A program made the position numbers and the translations under genes. This document shows, in pieces, positions 16,251 to 25,836 of a stretch of 32,257 nt of DNA. The notes beneath the pieces were generated by a model. It was not told the DNA's origin, ran no database searches, and saw only the letters and a program-made list of their open reading frames with translations. The stretch is from Burkholderiaceae bacterium (GTDB lineage: Bacteria; Pseudomonadota; Gammaproteobacteria; Burkholderiales; Burkholderiaceae_C): positions 1 through 32,257 of the forward strand of contig JAEUOY010000067.1 in the NCBI GenBank assembly GCA_016790515.1. Reading direction: 5' to 3'. Numbering within the stretch: position 1 is the first letter of the stretch; every line of letters starts with the position of its first letter.

Positions 16251-16921
16251 AGCAGCCCCCGCTCGGCAAAGCTCACCACCTGGCCGCGGCCGACCACCAG
16301 GTGGTCGATCACCCGCACGTCCACCAGGGCCAGGGCGCTCTTCAAGGTCTGGGTCAGGTACTCGTCGGCGCGCGAGGGTTCGGCCACGCCCGAGGGATGG
16401 TTGTGGGCCAGGATCACCGCACCGGCGTTGCGCGCCAGCGCGCGCTTGACGACCTCGCGCGGGTACACGCTGGTCTGGCCCAGCGTGCCGGTGAACATCC
16501 TGTCCAGGCTCAGCAGCCGGTGCTGGCTGTCGAGGAACAGCACCGCGAACACCTCGTGCGGCAGCGCGCCCAGGTGCAGCTGCAGGTAGTCCTTGACCGA
16601 CTGCGGCGACTCGAACACCGGCGTGGCCTCGAGCCGCTGGGCCAGCGCGCGGCGCGCCATCTCGATCACCGCGGCGACCTCGGCACGCTTGGCCGGCCCC
16701 AGGCCCTTGATCGGCGCGAGGTCGGCGGCCTCGGCGTGCAGCAGGCCGGCATAGCCGCCGAAGTGGCCCAGCACGTCTTCGGCCAGTTGCAGCACGCCGC
16801 GTCCCTTGAGGCCGGTGCGCAGCAGCAGCGCCAGCAGTTCGGGGTCCGACAGCGTGGCCGCGCCATGCTGCAGCAACTTCTCGCGGGGGCGGGCGCCGGC
16901 CGGCAGGGCCTTGATCGACAT
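16247..16921 (-). CDS. radC: RadC family JAB-domain protein
   Basis: RadC proteins (UPF0758) combine a helix-hairpin-helix region with an MPN/JAB1 metalloprotease-like fold; their biochemical role is still unclear. In this 224-residue protein the HhH-like part is [12 protein letters not shown] (71-82). The JAMM-type motif is AHNHPSG (172-178), with His173 and His175 and the acidic partner in RADEYL. The length is standard. I chose the ATG at 16921; the frame stays open much further upstream but only as antisense to fkpB. It is divergent from fkpB. Confidence 0.93.
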   Translation of the reverse strand: MSIKALPAGARPREKLLQHGAATLSDPELLALLLRTGLKGRGVLQLAEDVLGHFGGYAGLLHAEAADLAPIKGLGPAKRAEVAAVIEMARRALAQRLEATPVFESPQSVKDYLQLHLGALPHEVFAVLFLDSQHRLLSLDRMFTGTLGQTSVYPREVVKRALARNAGAVILAHNHPSGVAEPSRADEYLTQTLKSALALVDVRVIDHLVVGRGQVVSFAERGLL

Positions 16922-17035
16922 GGGGCAGCTGGAAGGGGCGTTGACCAGGGCCGCGCCCGGCGCAGCCCCGTAGAATGAAGCCCAGTCTAGGCGGTCGGCC
17001 GCCCGGCCGCTTCCCCCATCTTCTCCCCCATAGGC

Positions 17036-17478
17036 GTGAACACCATTCAGGAGGGGTCGTTCCTGACCCTGCATTACCGGCTGGCGGGCCCCGGCGGCGT
17101 GGACGTGATCAACACCTTTGCCGGCCAGCCCGCCACGCTGTCGCTGGGCGCCGGCCAGCTCGCGCCGGCGATGGAGCAGCGCCTGCTCGGCCTGGCCGAA
17201 GGCGCGCGCGAGCGGTTCTCGCTCGGCGCCGGCGAGGCCTTCGGCGAGCGCAACCCGCCGCTGCTGCAGCGGGTGAGCCGATCCCTGCTCGGCGAGCTGG
17301 GCGACCCGGATGCCGATTACCAGGTCGGCGACGTGGTGCAGTTCCCCACGCCCGACGGTGGCGGCCAGTACGCCGGCGTGGTGCGCGAAGCCGGCGAGGG
17401 CTGGCTGCTGTTCGACTTCAACCACCCGCTGGCCGGGCTGCCGGTGACGTTCGAAGTGCAGGTCATCGGAGTGCTGTG

Positions 17479-17479
<1 letters not shown>
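17036..17479 (+). CDS. fkpB: FKBP-type peptidyl-prolyl isomerase, FkpB/SlpA-like
   Basis: This 147-residue protein of the SlyD/SlpA branch of FKBP isomerases acts on prolyl bonds or as a chaperone. It begins [14 protein letters not shown] and has [21 protein letters not shown], the conserved insert-in-flap region (about 70-125) and the characteristic [18 protein letters not shown] ending (126-143). It lacks the His-rich metal-binding tail of SlyD. It starts at GTG with no strong ribosome binding site. The stop shares a base with the ispH ATG (TGATG). fkpB-ispH pairing is widespread in proteobacteria. Confidence 0.93.
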
Positions 17480-19924
<2,445 letters not shown>

Positions 19925-19946
19925 TCGCACGCGACTGGATTGGCGC

Positions 19947-19952
19947 TAGAAT
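19947..19952 (+). promoter_or_regulatory. Possible -10 element of the tRNA-Ser promoter
   Basis: TAGAAT sits 41 bp before the tRNA 5' end, in the short serS-tRNA gap. No good -35 hexamer is found at 16-18 bp spacing, so the tRNA might also be read through from serS. Confidence 0.3.
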
Positions 19953-19993
19953 CACGGGCTTCACCCAGCAGACCACGGGTGACCCGCTTACCA

Positions 19994-20084
19994 GGAGAGG
20001 TGGCAGAGTGGTCGAATGCGCCGGACTCGAAATCCGGTATACGGTTCTCCCGTATCGAGGGTTCGAATCCCTCCTTCTCCGCCA
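19994..20084 (+). tRNA. tRNA-Ser (anticodon CGA)
   Basis: The gene has a complete cloverleaf. The acceptor GGAGAGG pairs with CTTCTCC (20074-20080), with discriminator G at 20081 and an encoded CCA at 20082-20084. The anticodon stem CCGGA/TCCGG has loop CTCGAAA, with CGA at 20028-20030 reading UCG. A long variable arm (TACGG TTCT CCGTA) typical of tRNA-Ser is present, as is the T loop GGTTCGAATCC. A tyrosine-integrase remnant lies just downstream, so its 3' end is a likely integration site. Confidence 0.97.
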
Positions 20085-20129
20085 GTGAACGATTCGCCAA
20101 GGTTCGCTGAACACCACCAGAAGCAACGT

Positions 20130-20154
20130 AAAGCCCCGCCAGTCGGGGCTTTTT
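20130..20154 (+). terminator. Rho-independent terminator after tRNA-Ser
   Basis: AAAGCCCCG (20130-20138), loop CCAGT, CGGGGCTTT (20144-20152), then further T residues. This is a classic stem and T-tract 45 bp after the tRNA. Confidence 0.85.
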
Positions 20155-20199
20155 CGTTCGCGGAGGTTCGCTGCGATGCTTTGACAGCCGGCCCGGATC

Positions 20200-20255
20200 G
20201 GGGGCATTCTTGGGGGCATCGGGGCGGCAGCCTGGGGGCATCTCCCCGGGGGCAT
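20200..20255 (+). repeat. Four GGGGGCAT repeats upstream of the integrase start
   Basis: GGGGGCAT occurs at 20200, 20212, 20234 and 20248, spaced 12, 22 and 14 bp apart, all in one orientation. The block lies between the tRNA terminator and the integrase ATG at 20274. It may be integrase arm-type sites or regulatory repeats; the position is seen directly, the function is inferred. Confidence 0.6.
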
Positions 20256-20273
20256 CGCCCCGGGGGAAACGCC

Positions 20274-20408
20274 ATGCCGCTGACCGATACCGAGTGCCGC
20301 AACGCCAAGTGTCCCGAGGGCCGCGCCCTGGTTCGCCTGAGCGATGCCGGCGGGCTTTACCTGGAAGTCACCCGGCCCGGCCCCAATGTGGGGAAGTGCT
20401 CGCTTTGA
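20274..20408 (+). pseudogene. Tyrosine integrase, N-terminal fragment at tRNA-Ser
   Basis: MPLTDTECRNAKCPEGRALV, then LSDAGGLYLEVT, is the N-terminal DUF4102-type domain of prophage and island integrases that target tRNA genes. Homology ends at about codon 38 (20387), after which seven unrelated codons lead to a stop at 20406. The gene is therefore cut where the Mu-like prophage left end appears to start. The rest of the integrase should lie at the far side of the prophage, outside the window. Confidence 0.75.
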
Positions 20409-20540
20409 GCAACCGAGGTAGGACGCGAAAAATGGCGCAAGTGGTTGTCGCGCCGAAGGAAATCGGCACCGAGGGCAACGCGGGGGATTTGAGCGAAAAC
20501 AGGCTGGAATGGCCTGAAATTGGACTGGGTTTGATCAACG
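20387..20540 (+). promoter_or_regulatory. Putative left-end transposase binding region
   Basis: Three related sites, TTTGAGC at 20404 and 20488 and TTTGATC at 20530, lie 84 and 42 bp apart, multiples of 42 bp and so on one face of the helix. Mu-type ends carry several spaced transposase-binding sites of this kind. The terminal TG at 20387 is a proposal based on where integrase homology stops. No gene is supported between 20409 and 20661. A weak 7-bp hairpin (20584-20602) may end the leftward unit. Confidence 0.45.
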
Positions 20541-20661
20541 GCGCCCAGAAACCGCGCGGGATCGAGTGGGCGTGAACGCGCCGGCCAGGCGCAGGGCCTG
20601 GCGTTACTCGGTGGGGCGGGTGGGGCGGCTCAGCAGCCCGGGGTAACGGGCGCCGGCAGGG

Positions 20662-20922
20662 TCAGCGGCCGGGGATGGCCATCACGTGGTGATAGGTCTG
20701 CTCGAGCTGGGGGTCGGTGAGCTGCGCCAGGTCGGCGGCGCCGAACAGGGCCAGCGTGTAAGCCGCGAAGAAGTACTCGTCGCCGGTCATGGTGGCGCAG
20801 CGGGCATGGATGGCGCGGCAGCGTGCCTCGCGCCACCTGGACGAGCCGGCAACGTCTTCGTCGCGGGCGTTCCTGATCAGCCGGACGATCCTGGCCCGGC
20901 CTTCTTCCTCGTTGATGAGCAT
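20662..20922 (-). CDS. Small protein downstream of the phage repressor
   Basis: This is an 86-residue acidic/basic mixed protein starting MLINEEEGRARIVRLIRNAR, with AGGGA 8 bp before the ATG. It has no membrane segment or recognised domain. The C-terminal half (DEYFFAAYTLALFGAADLAQL... HHVMAIPGR) is predicted helical. It lies 83 bp downstream of the repressor on the same strand, so it is expressed in the lysogen if the repressor is. It may be a lysogeny modulator or cargo; the function is unknown. Confidence 0.6.
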   Translation of the reverse strand: MLINEEEGRARIVRLIRNARDEDVAGSSRWREARCRAIHARCATMTGDEYFFAAYTLALFGAADLAQLTDPQLEQTYHHVMAIPGR

Positions 20923-21005
20923 GACGACGTCCCTGGGGGCATTGTTGTTCGGACTGCTGGCCTGTGCCTGGTGCGCCGCGTGGGCGCCGCACCCAGGCGG
21001 GGCGA

Positions 21006-21503
21006 CTATGCCGCGGCCCGGATGAACTGCACCACCCCCGCAGTGGAGGGTGACGCCGGGTTCATGAGCGTGTAGGCGGCGGCGACCAGCTCGGCGTACT
21101 TGGCCGGCGGCAGCTTGCGGTTGATGGACCGCAGCCCTTCCTCGACCGCCTCGACCGTGGCCTGCAGCCGCGCCAGGTCGTCGAGCACCACCGGCGCATG
21201 CGCGGGCTGAGCAGCTGCCGCGCCGCGCTTCTTCTCGCCGCGGCCGGTGGCGAGCCATTCAAGTGAGACGTTCGCAGCCTCCGCGATTGCTGCCCCTCGG
21301 AACAGACTGGGGACAGTTCCGCCCATGTACTTCCGCAGCAGGCTTTCGTTGATGCCGCAGCGCCGGCCGAACACGGCAGCCGGCTCCTCGCCGACCACGT
21401 CGGCGATGCGTTTGGCCAGTTCCGATTCTGGCGAACGAATCGGAACTGCCTCGCGGCCACTCATTGCCAGTTCCGATTCGCCGGTAAGTCTTTGTGAGGA
21501 CAT
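21006..21503 (-). CDS. Mu-like phage repressor (helix-turn-helix)
   Basis: This is the likely lysogeny repressor, transcribed away from the early operon. The 165-residue form contains a helix-turn-helix domain: ELAKRIADVVGEEPAAVFGRRCGINESLLRKYM, then GAAIAEAANVSLEWLATGRG. Such domains end in the SLEWLATGRG motif in many phage repressors. The C-terminal part (about 100-160) is helical and probably used for oligomerisation. The start is uncertain: ATGs at 21545, 21503 and 21464 are all in frame. I prefer 21503 because GAGAAAG lies just upstream. The N-terminal codons repeat a GAATCGGAAC DNA motif, so operators may overlap the coding start. Confidence 0.8.
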   Translation of the reverse strand: MSSQRLTGESELAMSGREAVPIRSPESELAKRIADVVGEEPAAVFGRRCGINESLLRKYMGGTVPSLFRGAAIAEAANVSLEWLATGRGEKKRGAAAAQPAHAPVVLDDLARLQATVEAVEEGLRSINRKLPPAKYAELVAAAYTLMNPASPSTAGVVQFIRAAA

Positions 21504-21562
21504 GACTTTCTCGGTTGATGAGGTCTCCTTCAGGCGATCGGGCATGAAGTACGAATCGGAAC
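21418..21562. promoter_or_regulatory. Four putative repressor operator sites
   Basis: The core GAATCGGAAC or its complement occurs four times: at 21418-21428 and 21437-21447 (an 11-bp perfect inverted repeat with an 8-bp spacer), at 21469-21480 and at 21552-21562. The last lies just upstream of the predicted early promoter. Symmetry and clustering near the divergent start region suggest binding by the repressor or the Ner-like protein. Confidence 0.5.
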
Positions 21563-21573
21563 GGAAAAAAGTG

Positions 21574-21602
21574 TTGCGCGACGCCGAATAGTGCGATAGA
21601 GT
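21574..21602 (+). promoter_or_regulatory. Predicted early promoter of the transposition operon
   Basis: TTGCGC (21574-21579), a 17-bp spacer and TAGAGT (21597-21602) form a sigma-70-like promoter. The start point should fall at about 21609, so the Ner-like ATG at 21610 would begin a nearly leaderless message. No ribosome binding site is present. Confidence 0.5.
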
Positions 21603-21609
21603 CGTGGAC

Positions 21610-21927
21610 ATGAGCCAGACTAGCCGCAAAGCTAACGCTATCACATCCCCCTTTGTGGGGATCGGTGACAGCATCAAAGTGCGAGGCAAGCTCGCCCTTC
21701 TGGGGTGGGCGTCCGTGGCCGAGTGGGCGCGAGCCCACGGCTATGACCAGCAGATCGTGCGGTGGACCATCGCCCAGTGGGGCAACCGCACCGACCGGCG
21801 CCCGCACGGTGGCCTCAGCCGCCAGGTGCTGCGCGATCTGCGCGCCACGCTCGATCAGCAGAAGACGCCTGCCATGCACGAGGCCGAGCTGGCCGCGGCG
21901 ATGGGCGAAGAATTGAGCCAGGTCTGA
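21610..21927 (+). CDS. Ner-like early DNA-binding regulator
   Basis: This 105-residue protein is the first gene of the rightward early operon, in the position of Mu ner. The segment GKLALLGWASVAEWARAHGY, then DQQIVRWTIAQWGN, fits a helix-turn-helix used by small phage regulators. A basic stretch RTDRRPHGG follows, then a helical tail. Ner down-regulates early and repressor transcription in Mu; the same role here is inferred from position. The start lacks a ribosome binding site; a GTG at 21604 is an alternative. The transposase ATG follows the stop by 1 bp. Confidence 0.7.
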   Translation: MSQTSRKANAITSPFVGIGDSIKVRGKLALLGWASVAEWARAHGYDQQIVRWTIAQWGNRTDRRPHGGLSRQVLRDLRATLDQQKTPAMHEAELAAAMGEELSQV

Positions 21928-21928
21928 C

Positions 21929-24088
21929 ATGACCGCCAGACGCGAGTGGTTCTCGGCTCAGGATCTGGCGGGTATGCCTGGAATGCCAGGCACATCGCGC
22001 GGCTGCCTGAAGTGGCTGGAAAAAAATTTGGCCGCATGTCGCCGAAAAGTGCGAGGCAAAGGCGTCGAATATTCCCGCCTCTCCCTCCCCCAGGAAACCC
22101 AGGCCCACCTCCAAGCCCTCGAACTCGCCGAAGTTCTGGAGCGACTCCCGTCGCCGGATCCGCGCCCTTCAGAGAAACCCGCCCCGCAGAATCTGCCGGC
22201 CCTGCGCCAAACCACCGCGCTGGCCGCGCCGCAGGATTCCGCCGACCTGACCGCCGCCCAGCGCGAGCGCGATCTGGCGCGCCGCCTGGTGCTGCGCGCC
22301 ATGCGCGACCTGCGCGATACCCTGGATTGCAGCAAGCGCGCCGCCGCCACCGCGCTGCTGCACCGCGCCCGCAATGGCCAGCTGGCCCCGGTGATGGTCG
22401 CGAAACTCAAACTCGCCGCCGATGAACGCGGCCGCCAGGCCGCCGGCGACGATGGTTTGCCCAGCGTGGTGACGCTGTGCCGCTGGTTCAACGCCCAGGC
22501 CGCCGGCCGCAGCCTCGCCCCGAAACCCTCCGCCGTGCCCGACCTGGGTATCCGCGGGTGGTATCGCCCCTTCTTCGCGCTGACCGACCGGCCGCAGAAA
22601 CCCACCCTGAAGTGGGCCCACGAGCAGCTGCTGGCCGCCTGGCGGCCCGAGTGGGCCTTCCCGCCCGGCAGCCCGCCGCCGAGCTACCACGCGGTGGCGT
22701 ACGCCTACGGCCGGCGCAGCCAGGTCGACCGGCTCAAGGGCCGGCACACCGGCAGCGCGCTGCGCAGCAAGATGTTCTTCCACAAGCGCACCTACCACGA
22801 CCTGGCGCCGGGCACCGAGGTGCACGCCGACGGCTGGACCAGCCACTTCACGGCGCCCGACCCGAAGACCGGCGCGTTCGTCACCTATGAGGTGTGGCAC
22901 TTCCACGACGTGGCCACGCGCTGGGTGCCGCCGCTGGCGGTGGGGCTGACGGAGAACACCGACGTCATCCTGCAGGGGCTCGAGAACTGCATCCGCGAGC
23001 TGGGCGTGCCCTGCATCTGGCAGACCGACCACACCAGCAGCGTGAAGAACGCCCGGGTGCTCGACGAGCACGCCGGCCTGGCCGACCGGCTGGGCCTGAC
23101 GGTGGTGCACCCGCAGACGGTGGGCAACAGCCAGGCCAACGGCATGGCCGAGAACTTCAACACCTGGCTGGACCGCGAGGCGCGCGAGCTGGCCACCTAC
23201 CAGCACCCCAGCCGCATGGACAGCGGCACCTTCGTGCGGGTGCGGCGCATCACCAATGCGATGGTGAAGGCCGCCGGCCAGCCGGCCGAGCGCGCGCGGC
23301 TGCGCGCCGAGGCGATGCGGGTGGGCAAGGGCATCGTGTTCGACAGCCACGCCGAGGCGCTGGCCTGGCTGGAAGCCAAGCGCCGGAAGTGGAACGCCCA
23401 CCCCTGCCGCGAGCTGCCCAAGGTGCGTGACGAGGCGACCGGCCGCCTGGTGCACATGAGCCCGCAGCAGAGCCTGGATGCTGCCCGCGCGGCCGGCTGG
23501 GAGCCGGTGGCGCTGACCGCGGCCGAGCTGGCCGAGGAGTTCCGCCCGCACCTGCGCAAGAACGTGACGCGCGGCACCGTGTCGCCCTACGGCGGCATGC
23601 GCTACCACCACGCCGACCTGGCGCACCACGAGGGCGAGGAGGTGCTGGTGGCGGTGGACCGGCAGAACGCCGAAACGGTGGTGGTGAAGGACCTGCAGGG
23701 CCGGCTGATCGCGCAGGCCAAGTTCGTGGCCGCGGTGGGCCCGCGCACCGAGAACATGGCCGATCACGCCGACCGCAAGCGCGCCGAGCAGCAGATCCGC
23801 CGGCGCGAGAAGCAGATCGAGGCGATCGAGCAGCGGTTCGAGCCCGCGGCGATCGAGCTGGCCGAGCCGCAGGTGCTGGTGCCCGGGCTGGATGCCGCCG
23901 GCGGGCCTGAATCGGCGCCGGTGCTGCGTTACCCGGCACCGCCGGCGCGGCGTGATGAACGCCAGATGAGCTTCCTGGACGGGCAGATCCTGCTGGCGCA
24001 GATGGAAGCCGCACGCGCGGCCACCCTGGCCGCCGAAGCGCAGCGCGCGGCCGAGCAGGAGCCCGAAATGAAAACGGCCGCCGAGTGA
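21929..24088 (+). CDS. MuA-like DDE transposase
   Basis: This 719-residue transposase catalyses phage DNA strand transfer. The N-terminal MuA-type winged helix (WFSAQDLAGMPGMPGTSRG, 7-25) is followed by further DNA-binding helices (about 105-195). The catalytic core has Asp301 (EVHADGWTSHF), Asp367 (IWQTDHTSSVKN) and Glu408 (NGMAENFNTWLD), the DDE triad, in family order with about 66 and 41 residue spacings. A Mu-type C-terminal beta-barrel domain follows (about 500-610), then a Lys/Arg/Glu-rich helix (635-660) and a tail of the kind used to contact MuB and ClpX. QMSFL near residue 678 weakly resembles a clamp-binding motif. The length is somewhat above MuA (663). It is co-transcribed with the Ner-like gene. 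Confidence 0.95.
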   Translation: MTARREWFSAQDLAGMPGMPGTSRGCLKWLEKNLAACRRKVRGKGVEYSRLSLPQETQAHLQALELAEVLERLPSPDPRPSEKPAPQNLPALRQTTALAAPQDSADLTAAQRERDLARRLVLRAMRDLRDTLDCSKRAAATALLHRARNGQLAPVMVAKLKLAADERGRQAAGDDGLPSVVTLCRWFNAQAAGRSLAPKPSAVPDLGIRGWYRPFFALTDRPQKPTLKWAHEQLLAAWRPEWAFPPGSPPPSYHAVAYAYGRRSQVDRLKGRHTGSALRSKMFFHKRTYHDLAPGTEVHADGWTSHFTAPDPKTGAFVTYEVWHFHDVATRWVPPLAVGLTENTDVILQGLENCIRELGVPCIWQTDHTSSVKNARVLDEHAGLADRLGLTVVHPQTVGNSQANGMAENFNTWLDREARELATYQHPSRMDSGTFVRVRRITNAMVKAAGQPAERARLRAEAMRVGKGIVFDSHAEALAWLEAKRRKWNAHPCRELPKVRDEATGRLVHMSPQQSLDAARAAGWEPVALTAAELAEEFRPHLRKNVTRGTVSPYGGMRYHHADLAHHEGEEVLVAVDRQNAETVVVKDLQGRLIAQAKFVAAVGPRTENMADHADRKRAEQQIRRREKQIEAIEQRFEPAAIELAEPQVLVPGLDAAGGPESAPVLRYPAPPARRDERQMSFLDGQILLAQMEAARAATLAAEAQRAAEQEPEMKTAAE

Positions 24089-24107
24089 CGGCAATCACCC
24101 GGCGGCC
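24076..24107 (+). other. Extended hairpin over the transposase stop codon
   Basis: GGCCGCCG (24076-24083) pairs perfectly with CGGCGGCC (24100-24107). Inside it GTGA (24085-24088) pairs with TCAC (24095-24098) around CGGCAA. The transposase TGA is within the stem. No T-tract follows. It could tune MuA/MuB stoichiometry by partial termination, RNA processing or stability. Confidence 0.55.
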
Positions 24108-24164
24108 CCGTGGTCCCAACCAAGAACCGGCCCGCATAGCAGGCCAACAACCGGAGCAGTCTAC

Positions 24165-24896
24165 ATGAAGAAGGAATTCGTCAGGACCGAGAACGACAAG
24201 CGCTTCCGCACCGCGGTCGAGCAGAAGCTGCAGCGCGCGGCGTTCGAGAGTGACCTGCTGGCCGTGCACGGCCGCGCCGGCGACGGCAAGACCCGCACCC
24301 TGCTGAACTGGGCCTCGGCCGTCAACGCGGTGATGATCACCGGCCACCCGAGTTGGACGGTGCGCCGCATGATGGTCGAGCTGGCCGACAAGCTGGGCAT
24401 CGTCGTCAAGGGCGACTGGGAGCACGCGGTGGGCGAGCAGATCGCCGCCGACGAGACGCCGGTGGTGGTCGACGAGGCCGGGTTCGCGCTGCGCGACAAC
24501 GCCGCCTGCCTGGAGGCGCTGCGCAGCATCACCGACAAGAGCGGCACCCTGCTGGTGATCGTGGTCATGGAGCGCGACATGGCGCGGCTGCGCCAGTTCG
24601 ACCAGATCACCAGCCGGGCCACGCTGTGCCCGTTCCACGCCAGCACGCTGGCCGACGTGAAGGCAGCCTGCGACCAGCTGGCCGAGGTGACGATCGCCCC
24701 CGACCTGGTCGAGCGCATCTGGCGCGACAGCAGCGCGCGCATGCGCCTGGTGGTCGAGGGCATCGGTATGGCCGAGCGGGTGGCCAAGGCCACCGGCAAG
24801 AGCGCCGTCACGGCCGCCGACTTGGCCTCCTTCCCGCTGTGCGAGGACTTCAACCGGTCCAAGACGGTGCCGCGCAGCCAGCGGGGGGTGGCGTGA
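24165..24896 (+). CDS. MuB-like AAA+ target-selection ATPase
   Basis: This 243-residue ATPase is the transposition partner of the upstream transposase; MuB binds target DNA and activates MuA. Walker A is GRAGDGKT (36-43) and Walker B is VVVDEAGFAL (100-109, Asp103-Glu104). SGTLLVIVVMERDMARL contains the sensor region. The C-terminal third (about 165-243) is helical and basic, as in MuB's DNA- and MuA-contacting domain. It lacks the long N-terminal HTH of Mu's own MuB (312 residues), resembling shorter TniB/MuB types. GGAG lies 8 bp before the start. Confidence 0.92.
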   Translation: MKKEFVRTENDKRFRTAVEQKLQRAAFESDLLAVHGRAGDGKTRTLLNWASAVNAVMITGHPSWTVRRMMVELADKLGIVVKGDWEHAVGEQIAADETPVVVDEAGFALRDNAACLEALRSITDKSGTLLVIVVMERDMARLRQFDQITSRATLCPFHASTLADVKAACDQLAEVTIAPDLVERIWRDSSARMRLVVEGIGMAERVAKATGKSAVTAADLASFPLCEDFNRSKTVPRSQRGVA

Positions 24897-24898
24897 AC

Positions 24899-25318
24899 AT
24901 GGTCGCCCTCACCGACACCGCCGCACGGATGACCGTGCCCGTCGCGCCCCGGCGCCGCGGCCGGCCGGCCGCCAAGCGCACCCGCGGCCTGCGCGAGCGG
25001 GCCTGGTGGGTGATGCGCGAGCTGCCGCGCTTCACGCTCGACGACCTGCTGCTGACGCTGGTCGACGACGGCCAGAAGGACGCGCCGTCGAACCTGCAGA
25101 AGTACATCAGCGCCCTCGAACGGGTGGGCGTGCTGGTGCGCCTGCAGCGCCGCGTGCCCGGCAGCGCGCCCACCAGCAACGGGCATGTGATCTGGCGCCT
25201 GGCGCGCGACCTGGGCCGCGCCGCGCCGGTGTGGCGCAGCACGCAGCGGGTGGTGTTCGACCCCAACAGCGGAGCCCTGCTGCCCGTGCTGCAGGCCACC
25301 GAGGAGGGCCAGCCGTGA
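24899..25318 (+). CDS. AT-hook/winged-helix-like small phage protein
   Basis: This is a 139-residue protein. An AT-hook-like core, RRRGRPAAKR (18-27), follows a short N-terminus. The next part, RAWWVMRELPRFTLDDLLLTL, leading to LQKYISALERVGVLVRLQ, looks like a winged helix. Both features suggest DNA binding. A GTG at 24893, overlapping the MuB-like stop (GTGA), is an alternative start that adds two residues. The role is unknown; its position right after A and B suggests early replication or regulation. Confidence 0.7.
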   Translation: MVALTDTAARMTVPVAPRRRGRPAAKRTRGLRERAWWVMRELPRFTLDDLLLTLVDDGQKDAPSNLQKYISALERVGVLVRLQRRVPGSAPTSNGHVIWRLARDLGRAAPVWRSTQRVVFDPNSGALLPVLQATEEGQP

Positions 25319-25836
25319 AGCACGCCGACGACACCCTGACGGCTGATCTGCCGCTGCCCGAGCCCGGGCCCGAGGCGATCCCCGGCGCCGCCGCGCCGCT
25401 GACCCACACCCCGCCGGTGCCGAGCTGGCGCGTGGCGCTGGTCGCCGCGATCGACGCCGACCCGCGGCGCAGCGCCGGCATCGCCGAGAAACTGGGCGTG
25501 AGCCGGCCCTACGTGAGCCGGGTGCTCAGCGGCAGCATCCCCGAGGCCAGCCCGCGCTTCATCGCCCGGGTGGTGGCGCTGTGCGAGCGGGTGCAGTGCC
25601 CGTTCCTGCAGCGCAGCCTGTCGCCCAACGAATGCCGGGCCTACGCCGAGCGGCGCTACGGCGCGATTGAGCCGATGGACGTGCCGCACTGGCGCGCCTG
25701 CCAGCGCTGCACCGTGAAGGCGCCGCCGCTGCCGGCGCGCAAGGAGGCCCCGCCGAAGCCGCGGGCGCCGCGCGCCGCGCGGGCTGCCGCGGACCTGTTC
25801 ACCGACCCCGCCACCACGACAGGAGATCCGTCATGA
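25315..25836 (+). CDS. Helix-turn-helix phage protein
   Basis: This 173-residue protein starts at a GTG that overlaps the previous stop. It contains a lambda-type helix-turn-helix: SAGIAEKLGVSRPYVSRVLS (about 59-78), then a second conserved helix FIARVVALCERVQCPF. Cysteines in CPF, ECR and ACQRC could bind metal. The C-terminus is Pro/Ala/Lys-rich and ends with ADLFTDP. A DNA-binding regulatory role is inferred; no target is visible. Confidence 0.72.
   Translation: MKHADDTLTADLPLPEPGPEAIPGAAAPLTHTPPVPSWRVALVAAIDADPRRSAGIAEKLGVSRPYVSRVLSGSIPEASPRFIARVVALCERVQCPFLQRSLSPNECRAYAERRYGAIEPMDVPHWRACQRCTVKAPPLPARKEAPPKPRAPRAARAAADLFTDPATTTGDPS

Noticed and set aside
16941-16976. Promoter for fkpB (TTGACC and TAGAAT)
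   Set aside because: The spacer would be 24 bp, too long for a sigma-70 promoter; TAGAAT alone is weak evidence.
20200-20255. CRISPR array or plasmid iterons
   Set aside because: Repeats are 8 bp with irregular 4-14 bp gaps; no CRISPR-length repeats, cas genes or replication initiator are present.
20016-20408. Single protein spanning tRNA-Ser and the integrase start
   Set aside because: The frame runs through the tRNA and its terminator; only the part from 20274 is integrase-like.
22169-24094. Open frame of 641 codons antisense to the transposase
   Set aside because: The plus strand has intact MuA-type domains and the DDE triad; the antisense product is His/Leu/Gly-rich with no motifs.
24899-25318. 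Nucleoid-associated (HU/H-NS) protein
   Set aside because: Only an AT-hook-like core is shared; the rest does not match either family.
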